Assembly (NCBI GenBank): GCA_025363815.1
Contig: JANYLB010000022.1
Coordinates: forward strand, 1 to 64,000
Origin: Actinomycetes bacterium
Lineage (GTDB): Bacteria; Actinomycetota; Acidimicrobiia; IMCC26256; JANYLB01
DNA length: 64,000 nucleotides
Direction of reading: 5' to 3'
Shown: one piece after another, positions 15,791-23,237 of the stretch
Position numbering within the stretch: position 1 is the stretch's first letter
Layout: the number at the start of each line of letters is the position of its first letter
Made by a program: the position numbers and the translations under genes
Notes under the pieces: generated by a model
The model's database searches: none
What the model saw: the letters and a program-made list of their open reading frames with translations, nothing else
What the model was told of the DNA's origin: nothing

Positions 15791-16935
15791 ACGCCAGCCC
15801 GAAAACCAGCAGCGCACAGGAAGCGGCCGTCGCCGGTCCGGCTCAGGCGGCGACGCGCGCCATCGCGGCATACGGCCTTCCCGGAGCTGCGGAGCTGCCG
15901 ACCACCCCACTCGACGCCGACGTCTGGCACCGGGTCTTCACCGATGCGACTCGGGAACGGACGATCCCGCTACTCGCCATCGCTGTGGCTGATGCAGGCC
16001 TACCGGCGACGCCCGACCAGAAAGTCGAGATTACCCGGGCGCACGAGCAAGCCATGCGCCGATGCCTCGTCCTCGACCGGGCACTGCTCGAGACCAGCGC
16101 GCTCCTCGACGCCGCGGGCATCGAGACCCGAGCCCTCAAGGGCTCGGCCGGGGCCCACCTCGACTACCCGGACCCGTCGTGGCGGGCGTACGGCGACGTC
16201 GATCTGCTCGTCGGCTCCGATCAATTGGACGACGCCATCGCGGCGCTCATCGCTGCGGGAGGACGCCGCACCGTGCCCGAGATCCACCCCGGGTTCGACC
16301 GGCGCTTCGGCAAGGGTGCATGCATCGTTCGCCCCGACGCGATCCAGATCGACGTGCACCGCACATTCGCCGCCGGGCCGTTCGGCCTCACGATCGACCT
16401 CTCGAAGCTGTTCACCGATATCACTCCATTCGTGCTCGGTGATCGAATGCTGTCGGCTCTCGATCGCGAATCACGGTTCCTGCATGCGTGTTACCACGCC
16501 GCGCTCGGCGACAGCATCCCTCGCCTCACCGCGTTGCGCGATGTGGCCCAACTCTCGCTCGCGAATCCCCTCGAGCTGGACACCGCGCTCGATCGCGCCC
16601 GCGCGTGGCGCGCCGAAAGCGTCGTCGCCCGCGCGGTGACACTCAGCTGGGACGCTCTCGGACTCGAGCCAAGCCCGCTTTCGCGCTGGGCTGGTTCGTA
16701 CCAGCCCGACCGGTTCGAGGCCCGGAGCCTGCGCGCCTACACATCCGACGCCCGCAGCTACGCGACCCAGACCGCCGCCGGCGTCGCCGCGATCCCCGGC
16801 CTGACCGCGAAAGCCGCTTACGTACGCGCCCTCGTGTTCGCTGATCGTGGTCACGTCGCAGCTCGAGACGGCGGCTACACCAAACGCATCCGACGCGGGT
16901 GGCGCGCGCTTCGAAACACCGCGGGCCCGCGATGA
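15787..16935 (+). CDS. Nucleotidyltransferase family protein (NTP_transf_5-like)
   Basis: 382 aa from a GTG at 15787. The core KGSAGAHLDYPDPSWRAYGDVDLLV (about residues 118-142, split by a loop) carries the G-D-V-D-L-L-V motif whose two aspartates bind metal in the nucleotidyltransferase superfamily. A following IQIDVHRTF supplies a third acidic position. Similar proteins accompany HprK-related kinases and PqqD proteins in polysaccharide and some lasso-peptide clusters. The target (protein, peptide or sugar) is unknown. Coupled by 4-bp overlaps to both neighbours. Confidence 0.72.
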   Translation: MNASPKTSSAQEAAVAGPAQAATRAIAAYGLPGAAELPTTPLDADVWHRVFTDATRERTIPLLAIAVADAGLPATPDQKVEITRAHEQAMRRCLVLDRALLETSALLDAAGIETRALKGSAGAHLDYPDPSWRAYGDVDLLVGSDQLDDAIAALIAAGGRRTVPEIHPGFDRRFGKGACIVRPDAIQIDVHRTFAAGPFGLTIDLSKLFTDITPFVLGDRMLSALDRESRFLHACYHAALGDSIPRLTALRDVAQLSLANPLELDTALDRARAWRAESVVARAVTLSWDALGLEPSPLSRWAGSYQPDRFEARSLRAYTSDARSYATQTAAGVAAIPGLTAKAAYVRALVFADRGHVAARDGGYTKRIRRGWRALRNTAGPR

Positions 16936-18434
16936 CCTCGCCGCTGCGGAGCAACCGAGCCGAGACCATGCACGATGCTCCTCGCTGGTGCCAGATCTTG
17001 GTGAAGTGCAGCTACTTCGTCTGGGGCACGATCGCCATCGTCGGGTTTGCCACGCTCGACTTCAACCTCATCGACCCGGCGATCCAGATCGGCGTGCTCG
17101 CGTTCATCACCATCAAGATCGCCCGGCGCCTCGCACGCGCCGACGAAGATCCGGCGATCTTCGGGTTCGTGATGGCGGCCTTCGCCGCGAAGATGCTCGG
17201 CGGTGTGGCTCGCGACCTCGTCACCAACGTGTATTACAGCGGCGTCGCCGACGCGAACGAATACCACACATACGGCAAAGAGCTCGTCAACCACTACCGC
17301 GTGTTCGACTTCAGCCCGACTGTGGGGAAGCTCAGCGGCACCGGGTTCATGCGTGCGCTCACCGGTGTCGTCTACTCGTTCTCCGGCACCTCGAAATTCG
17401 GCGCTTTCATGATCTTCGCGTGGTTCGGGTTCATCGGTCTGCTGCTCTTCTGGAGGGCCTTCTGTCGGGCGGTTCCAGTGGGCGACAGCCGCCGCTACGG
17501 CCTCCTCGTGCTCTTCCTCCCCTCGTTGCTCTACTGGCCATCGGCGCTCGGCAAGGACGCCTGGTGCGTGATGGGGTTGGGCTTCGCGTCCTACGGTGTG
17601 GCCTGCTTCATGACTAGACGCTGGCATTACGGCGCCGTCTCAATGTTGGCGGGACTAGCGGCGGTCGCCTACGTTCGTCCGCACGTCGCCCTCGTCGTGT
17701 TCTGCGGCATCGTGCTCGCCGCGCTGGTCGGGAAGTCGCGGAAGAAATCGCCCGCGGGTCCCGTCGTGCGAGTGATCGTGTTCGGTGGCCTGTTCGTGAT
17801 GGGCACTGTGCTCGCCTCGGCCACCAGCTCGTTCCTCGGGGTTCAATCGCTCAACTCCGAATCGGTCGATGCCCAACTCAGCAAAGCGGAGGGCCGGACA
17901 TCGAAGGTGGAGGTCGGTTCGACGTTCACAGCCGTGCGGGTTCACACGCCGATCGACCTGCCGCTGGCAACGGTTACGGTCCTCTTCCGCCCGTTCCCGT
18001 GGGAGGCCCACAACGGGCCGTCGCTCGGCACCGCGGCCGAGGGGGCCTTTCTCATATATCTCTGCTGGCGCGGACGCCGTCGGTTCCTCTCGATCCCGCG
18101 TTGCATGCGGAACTACCCCTACGTCGCGTACGCCGTCGGCTACATGTTCGTGTTCGTGTTCGCGTTCTCCGCGTTCTCGAACTTCGGTATTTTGGCCCGA
18201 CAACGGGCGCAGGTGATGCCTGCGTTCCTCCTGTTCCTCTGTCTCCCCGAGCGTCGTCGCGGTTCGGTGACCAACGACGAATCAGGCACACCCGACACCG
18301 CCGAAAGCCCCTATCCGAGCTCGCCGGCCAGCAAAGATCCGTACGCGCATCTACGCGGCGAGCAGAAACTCGATCCCTACGGTCGCCCCCCTCCGCCCGG
18401 TTCTGACGGTGCACCGCGGAATCACCCGGGATGA
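16932..18434 (+). CDS. Polytopic membrane protein, possible Wzy-type polysaccharide polymerase
   Basis: 500 aa from ATG 16932 (ATGA overlap with the previous stop). About ten hydrophobic segments can be drawn, e.g. FVWGTIAIVGFATLDF, FMIFAWFGFIGLLLFW, YGLLVLFLPSLLYWPSALGK and YVAYAVGYMFVFVFAFSAF. A large loop of about 60 residues lies between late segments (STFTAVRVHTPIDLPLA area). The ending FSNFGILARQRAQVMPAFLLFL resembles the last spans of EpsG/Wzy-like polymerases. A hydrophilic C-terminal tail of about 60 residues follows. Function as repeat-unit polymerase is inferred from topology and location in the Wzz-led operon. Confidence 0.6.
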   Translation: MTSPLRSNRAETMHDAPRWCQILVKCSYFVWGTIAIVGFATLDFNLIDPAIQIGVLAFITIKIARRLARADEDPAIFGFVMAAFAAKMLGGVARDLVTNVYYSGVADANEYHTYGKELVNHYRVFDFSPTVGKLSGTGFMRALTGVVYSFSGTSKFGAFMIFAWFGFIGLLLFWRAFCRAVPVGDSRRYGLLVLFLPSLLYWPSALGKDAWCVMGLGFASYGVACFMTRRWHYGAVSMLAGLAAVAYVRPHVALVVFCGIVLAALVGKSRKKSPAGPVVRVIVFGGLFVMGTVLASATSSFLGVQSLNSESVDAQLSKAEGRTSKVEVGSTFTAVRVHTPIDLPLATVTVLFRPFPWEAHNGPSLGTAAEGAFLIYLCWRGRRRFLSIPRCMRNYPYVAYAVGYMFVFVFAFSAFSNFGILARQRAQVMPAFLLFLCLPERRRGSVTNDESGTPDTAESPYPSSPASKDPYAHLRGEQKLDPYGRPPPPGSDGAPRNHPG

Positions 18435-19318
18435 CGCGTACGCACGAACCGCATGCTCGAGCCGATCTCCGGCGGCTCCTCGATGGCCAATCGTGGGGCG
18501 GCTCGACCCCAGCCCTGGCGTTGCTCGGGTTCACGGTCACGGTGCACGTCACCGATCCCGATCTTGCGACCTTTGTCTCCCGGCTCTACACACCTATGAA
18601 CACGACCGCAACCGCGCAACACACGCTCTCGCTGTCCGAGTCGACAGCGGGCCGATTCTTCGTTCATCTCGACGGGATCCGCCGGGTCGCGACGCGTTCG
18701 CCTGCCGTCGCGTTCGCCCGCCTTCTATGGGAAGCCAACCGCCAGGCCATCGAGCACACCGCCGACCGGGTGCTGCTCCACGCGGCCGCGGCAGCTTCAG
18801 ATGGCCGCGGCGTGGTGCTCACCGGCCCGATGGGGGCGGGCAAGTCGACACTCGTAGCTGCGCTCGTGCGCGACGGGTTCGAGTACCTGACCGACGAGGT
18901 CGTTGCGATCCAACCCGGAACCACCACGGTCGACCCTTATCCGAAACCCATCGCGCTCGGCGGCTTCGGCCTGGCGATCCCCACCGCGCTCAATCCGATC
19001 CATCCCGAGCTTCCGACCGGCATGGATCGCTACGTAGGCGACCGCTGGCTCGTCGCTCCAGAGGCCATAGCCGAGCCGACGTCGATCGACGTCGTCGTCG
19101 TCCCCCGCTACGAACCCGGTGCGATGCCATCACTCGAGCCGCTCCGACCCGCGGACGCGCTGGTTGCCCTGGCCGAGCACGCGTTCAACCTCGCGACCGA
19201 CGGCCAACGCGCGCTCGACACGCTGGCAATGGTGGCCGAGACTGCTGCATGCTTCCGCCTGGTCAGCGCCGATCCCGACGCCGCCTCCGCCCTCATCTCG
19301 ACTGCAATCGCGACATGA
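18431..19318 (+). CDS. HprK-related kinase A
   Basis: 295 aa, starting at ATG 18431 overlapping the previous stop. The P-loop is GPMGAGKST near residues 131-139, preceded by LLHAAAAASDGRGVVLT as in HPr kinase/phosphorylase-like proteins, and followed by EYLTDEVVAI, the acidic strand equivalent to Walker B. The N-terminal 110 residues form a separate domain. Relatives of HPr(Ser) kinase in PqqD/nucleotidyltransferase clusters are of unproven function, although one such kinase phosphorylates a lasso peptide. Here it sits inside a polysaccharide operon. Substrate unknown. Confidence 0.78.
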   Translation: MTRTHEPHARADLRRLLDGQSWGGSTPALALLGFTVTVHVTDPDLATFVSRLYTPMNTTATAQHTLSLSESTAGRFFVHLDGIRRVATRSPAVAFARLLWEANRQAIEHTADRVLLHAAAAASDGRGVVLTGPMGAGKSTLVAALVRDGFEYLTDEVVAIQPGTTTVDPYPKPIALGGFGLAIPTALNPIHPELPTGMDRYVGDRWLVAPEAIAEPTSIDVVVVPRYEPGAMPSLEPLRPADALVALAEHAFNLATDGQRALDTLAMVAETAACFRLVSADPDAASALISTAIAT

Positions 19319-19397
19319 GCAGAACGCACAGTCGCTCGGCGAGACGACCATCTCCGCCCGACCCGGACGGCCGCCGAGCGGCGCGTCACCTCGGGCG

Positions 19398-20528
19398 ATG
19401 ACAGTGAGAACCATGAGGCCGGATGAGATCGACGCAACCTTTGTTCCGCGTCGCCGCGACGAGATCGCGACGGCGACGCTCGACCACGAGGCCGTGATCC
19501 ACGACCAGGCCCGACTCTTTCATCTCGATCCAATCGCGACGCTCGTATGGGAGTGCTGCGACGGCACGGTCTCCGTCGATGCGCTCGCATCCGAGCTCAG
19601 CGCGACGTTTCGGGTCGACGCCAATACCACGCGTCGCGATGTCCTGCGCGCGGTCCGCGCGCTCGCCGCCGACGGGTTGCTCGATGGCATCGAAGGCTCG
19701 CCCGCCGACAGCCCGCTGGTTCATGAAACCCCTCAGGTTGCGTCTCCGAACGCCGACGGCTGCGAGCTCGAGGTCCGGTTCGACGTGGGCGGCCTATTGC
19801 TAGGCGTGTCCACCGACCACTCGGGCGCGCGTGATGCACTGCGAAAGATTCTCGCCGCGCACGTCACCGACGACCCCGGCGAACCCGCGGCCTCGTACGC
19901 AATTTCGTTCGCCGACGCAACCGCGGCCGGCGCGCCGTCGGCGCGCCACACCCTGTACGACCAAGACGGGCCCCTACTCGAGACTCTCGATCCGAGACGT
20001 GCGCTTCGCGCTCTGCTGACCTCGCTCGCAAGCCACGGAGACCTCGCCTCGGCCGGGGTCGGAGCGCTGCCCGCGTGGGTGATCGGACGGGGCGATCGCG
20101 CGGTCCTCGTCGCCGGCGCGCCCGAGCTTCCGCTCGACGGCGAGGTGCTGGAGCGCCATGGCATCGCAGTCGCCGATGGCACGATCGCGTTCGTCGACGA
20201 CGATGGGTCGGTAGTCATTGGAGCCCCCGGAGTCGAGGCCGACCTTGACGCCCTCGATCACTTCGCTGCAACACTCCCCAGCGGAAATGACGCCGTCACA
20301 CCACTACCGTGGGGCCGCGCCCGCGTCGTCGCGCTCGCCACCGACGTCGCCGACGAACCCGGCCACGCGCTGCTGGCGTTCGGTCCGCTCGCCGACGACG
20401 ACACCCCCGCGTTCTCTGGTGCCGAGCGCGCGCTCGACGCCTTGCTCGACCTGCTCGCGACGGTGCCGGTCGTCGCCGCAGGCAGCTCACAATTCCTGGC
20501 CGCGGCGCTCCTGGAGACGTACCGATGA
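19398..20528 (+). CDS. PqqD-domain protein with C-terminal domain resembling an HprK-like fold without P-loop
   Basis: 376 aa from ATG 19398 (ATG 19413 is also possible). Residues about 8-95 match PqqD: TATLDHEAVIHDQ, FHLDPIATLVWECCDGT, then a winged-helix part ending RALAADGLLDGI. The remaining 280 residues follow the layout of the HprK-related kinase upstream (VGGLLLGVSTDHSG, then HTLYDQDGPLLETLDPRRA, then RAVLVAGAPELPLDG near 234-246), but the last segment stands where a GxxxxGKST loop would be and lacks the lysine and Ser/Thr. It may be a non-catalytic partner of the kinase. 80 bp separate it from that gene. Confidence 0.6.
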   Translation: MTVRTMRPDEIDATFVPRRRDEIATATLDHEAVIHDQARLFHLDPIATLVWECCDGTVSVDALASELSATFRVDANTTRRDVLRAVRALAADGLLDGIEGSPADSPLVHETPQVASPNADGCELEVRFDVGGLLLGVSTDHSGARDALRKILAAHVTDDPGEPAASYAISFADATAAGAPSARHTLYDQDGPLLETLDPRRALRALLTSLASHGDLASAGVGALPAWVIGRGDRAVLVAGAPELPLDGEVLERHGIAVADGTIAFVDDDGSVVIGAPGVEADLDALDHFAATLPSGNDAVTPLPWGRARVVALATDVADEPGHALLAFGPLADDDTPAFSGAERALDALLDLLATVPVVAAGSSQFLAAALLETYR

Positions 20529-21283
20529 GCCGGACCGAATCGCTGCGCAACATCGCCCGCAATGCAACCCGCCCCGACTACCTGCCGGTGATGGCCAGAA
20601 AGGTCGCGGCCCGGTTGCGACCCAGCCACCGTGACGCTGCGCTCCGTTGGGCCGCCGACGTGGCCGAGGACCTGGGCGAGTTCGCGAACTCGCTCGATGC
20701 CGCTCTCTGGGCCGAAGCCGAGGAGTGGAGTCGGGAGTTCCGGCCCCTGGCCCGGGCACGACTCGCGGCACTCGGCGTCGAGCTGGGTGGTGGTGGGCAC
20801 TTCCAGCTCGTCTACTTCCTCGTGCGCCATCTGAAACCGACGGTCGTTCTCGAGACGGGAGTGGCCGCAGGCTGGACCTCATCGGCCATCCTCACCGCCC
20901 TAGAGCGCAATGGCGGAGGAACGCTCTACTCCAGCGACTTTCCGTACTTCCGCCTCGAGGAGCCCGAACGTTATGTCGGGTGCCTGGTCGAGAACCGGCT
21001 CCGAGCCAACTGGCACCTGGGCCTGAAAGGAGACAGGGCCAACCTGGCCGAGTTCCTACCGGCGATAGATCGGATCGACTTCGTGCACTACGACTCCGAC
21101 AAGACCGCTGAAGGTCGGAGCTACGCGCTGGAGACGATGGCGCCGAAGCTCGCATCGGGAGCACCTGTGATGATGGATGACATCGACGACAACACGTTCT
21201 TCCGTGACTACGCCACCACCGCATCGGCGCGGACCCGGGTCTTCGCTCGGGGCCGCAAGTACGTCGGCCTGGCCGGGCTCTAG
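20525..21283 (+). CDS. Class I SAM-dependent methyltransferase (Methyltransf_24 type)
   Basis: 252 aa from ATG 20525, overlapping the previous stop by 4 bp. The SAM-binding motif I is VVLETGVAAGWTSSAIL (the E-x-G-x-x-x-G-x-S pattern), with YSSDFPYF as motif II and IDFVHYDSDKTAEG as the acidic motif that in this family often binds metal, followed by GAPVMMDDIDDN. Length and order fit the Methyltransf_24 family, members of which O-methylate sugars or small molecules. As the last overlapped gene of the Wzz-led operon it probably methylates the polysaccharide or its precursor. Confidence 0.75.
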   Translation: MSRTESLRNIARNATRPDYLPVMARKVAARLRPSHRDAALRWAADVAEDLGEFANSLDAALWAEAEEWSREFRPLARARLAALGVELGGGGHFQLVYFLVRHLKPTVVLETGVAAGWTSSAILTALERNGGGTLYSSDFPYFRLEEPERYVGCLVENRLRANWHLGLKGDRANLAEFLPAIDRIDFVHYDSDKTAEGRSYALETMAPKLASGAPVMMDDIDDNTFFRDYATTASARTRVFARGRKYVGLAGL

Positions 21284-21379
21284 CCGGAACCCTCGTCCGG
21301 GGGGTACCAAACCACCATCAGGGGTATGATCTCGGCTGGGAGCGGACGTCCAACACCCGCTGAGTCGATCAGGAGCACG

Positions 21380-21877
21380 ATGCTTGGCGTCGCGCGCGAA
21401 CAGAGATACCCCGAGCGCGCGTGGCGGGGAGCCACTTCCACTCATCTCGCGGAGCTCCGCGCCTGGATGCTTGCACGGCACTCACGCCGCCACTCCGACG
21501 AGCTCGAACACTGGATCGGCGCGATCGCCGAGTGGCGACCGCCGCCGTCGCTCTCGCACCACAAGTTGCGATGGTTCCGCAGCGTGTTGCTCCGCTACGG
21601 CCCTCCGGCGAGACGCTTGGATCAGCCCAACACCCCCGACGGCATTTACCGCAAGCTGATCCGCGCCATGCGTTCGGCTCGGGTTCGCCGTCAGAACGAG
21701 CGGAAGCGCAAACCTGCGCCGCCGCGCACGTCGCATTCACATCCGAGCAGCGACACGGCAATTGCCACCGTTGCGGGATCATCACAACGCACAAGCTCGC
21801 GAGCACCATCGAGCTCGAATAGCACCGAGGCGCAGCCGACACCGCCGCGCGAGAAGGAATCCACGCCTCCGCACTGA
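21380..21877 (+). CDS. Hypothetical basic protein
   Basis: 165 aa. ATG 21380 has a strong ribosome-binding site, AGGAG at 21371-21375, and TATGAT at 21325-21330 could serve as -10. I recognise no family. The first 110 residues are Arg/Trp-rich and could fold (LAELRAWMLARHSRRHSDEL, HHKLRWFRSVLLRYG, IYRKLIRAMRSARV); the last 50 are a Ser/Pro/Thr-rich tail. No membrane span. It stands alone between the methyltransferase and the convergent sugar-nucleotide dehydrogenase. Codon use looks like coding sequence, but it could be a chance frame. Confidence 0.5.
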   Translation: MLGVAREQRYPERAWRGATSTHLAELRAWMLARHSRRHSDELEHWIGAIAEWRPPPSLSHHKLRWFRSVLLRYGPPARRLDQPNTPDGIYRKLIRAMRSARVRRQNERKRKPAPPRTSHSHPSSDTAIATVAGSSQRTSSRAPSSSNSTEAQPTPPREKESTPPH

Positions 21878-21925
21878 TGATCCACCGGGCGGGCGCGTAT
21901 CGACGCCGCTCGAAGAGGATCCCGA

Positions 21926-23221
21926 CTAGAGGATCTCTCCGGGGAAGTCGCGTCCACGCAAGATGCCCTTCGCGTCGAACACCAACCGCGCGCTACGACA
22001 GATCTCGTCGGCGTCGAAGCTGGGGTGGTCGACCAGTACGACGACAAGATCGGCCGCGGCCAGCGCCTCGGGCCCGTACTCGACGAGATCCAGACCGAGC
22101 GTCGAGGCCAACGTGGTCGCGACGTGAGGGTCGCAGGCGCCAATTTCGGCGCCCAGCGCGACAAGGCGATCTGCGACCGCAATCGATGGTGACTCGCGCC
22201 AGTCCGACGTCGCCGCCTTGTACGCGACGCCGAGCAGCAAGATGCGCGTTCCCTTCACGGCGCGGCCGTGCCGGTTGAGCAATCCGATTATCCGCTGCAC
22301 GACGTAGTCGGGCATGTGCTCGTTCACGTCGTTCGCGAGCTCGACGAATCGGAACGCGTGGCCCGAGCGACGCCGCACGCTCCACGAAAGGTATGACGGG
22401 TCCACGGGCAGGCAGTGGCCCCCGACGCCGGGACCGGGAGTGAAGCGCAGGAAGCCGAACGGCTTGGTCGACGCCGCGTCGATCGCGCTCCAGATGTCGA
22501 CACCGAGATCACCCGCGAACATCGCCAGCTCGTTCACGAGCGCGATGTTGACGTGACGGAACGTGTTCTCGAGAAGCTTGACGAGCTCAGCCTCGGCCGT
22601 CGAACCGACCGGGACAACCTTGTCGACCAAAGCGCCGTAGAACGCCTCGACCCGCCGGAGCGACTCGGCGTCGATCCCCGAAACCACCTTCGGCGTGTTC
22701 TCGAATGTCCAGCTCGGGTTCCCCGGGTCAATCCGCTCCGGCGAGTAGCCCAGGAAGAAATCGGTCCCGGCGACCAACCCTGCGACCTCGAGAAGCGGCC
22801 GAACCAACTCCTCGGTAGTACCCGGATACGTTGTCGATTCAAGGACCACGAGCGCGCCGGGGCAGAGACGCGACGCGAGGGTCGACGCTGCCGCACGGAC
22901 GTAGCTGAGATCGGGCGCACCGTCGCGCAATGGGGTCGGGACCGAGATCACCGCGACGTCGAAGTCGGCGAGATCGTCGGGTTGATCGGTGACGCGGTAG
23001 CCATGCTCCCTTGCCGCTGCCACCCGATCATTCGAGACGTCGGCGACGTATGAGCGTCCTTGAGCGAGCGCGGCGACGCGTTCGGGATCGATCTCGTAGC
23101 CGGTGACTGAGAAGCCCACCTCGACCGCGCGCATCGCCAGGGGCAATCCCACATAGCCCTGGCCGACCACCACAACGCGCGCGGCGCGATCTTCGATTCG
23201 AGCGAGCAGGTCAGTCGTCAC
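21926..23221 (-). CDS. Nucleotide-sugar dehydrogenase (UDP-GlcNAc/UDP-glucose 6-dehydrogenase family)
   Basis: 431 aa from GTG 23221; the frame upstream of this is antisense to nothing real and is low-complexity. The NAD-binding motif is VVVVGQGYVGLPLAMRAVEVG. Further conserved parts: VLESTTYPGTTEE, FFLGYSPERIDPGN, the NELAMFAGDLGVD helix, and the catalytic-cysteine motif PGPGVGGHCLPVDPSYLS. The pattern is closest to WbpA/TviB-type enzymes that oxidise UDP-GlcNAc (or UDP-Glc) to the uronic acid. It would supply an acidic sugar for the polysaccharide. Adjacent minus-strand gene upstream is only 16 bp away. Confidence 0.88.
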   Translation of the reverse strand: MTTDLLARIEDRAARVVVVGQGYVGLPLAMRAVEVGFSVTGYEIDPERVAALAQGRSYVADVSNDRVAAAREHGYRVTDQPDDLADFDVAVISVPTPLRDGAPDLSYVRAAASTLASRLCPGALVVLESTTYPGTTEELVRPLLEVAGLVAGTDFFLGYSPERIDPGNPSWTFENTPKVVSGIDAESLRRVEAFYGALVDKVVPVGSTAEAELVKLLENTFRHVNIALVNELAMFAGDLGVDIWSAIDAASTKPFGFLRFTPGPGVGGHCLPVDPSYLSWSVRRRSGHAFRFVELANDVNEHMPDYVVQRIIGLLNRHGRAVKGTRILLLGVAYKAATSDWRESPSIAVADRLVALGAEIGACDPHVATTLASTLGLDLVEYGPEALAAADLVVVLVDHPSFDADEICRSARLVFDAKGILRGRDFPGEIL

Positions 23222-23237
23222 CGTGAGCCGCGACCGG

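Noticed and set aside
15509..19318. Lasso-peptide biosynthetic cluster
   Set aside because: PqqD, HprK-like kinase and nucleotidyltransferase occur in some lasso clusters, but there is no asparagine-synthase-like cyclase, no leader peptidase and no precursor peptide in or beside this operon.
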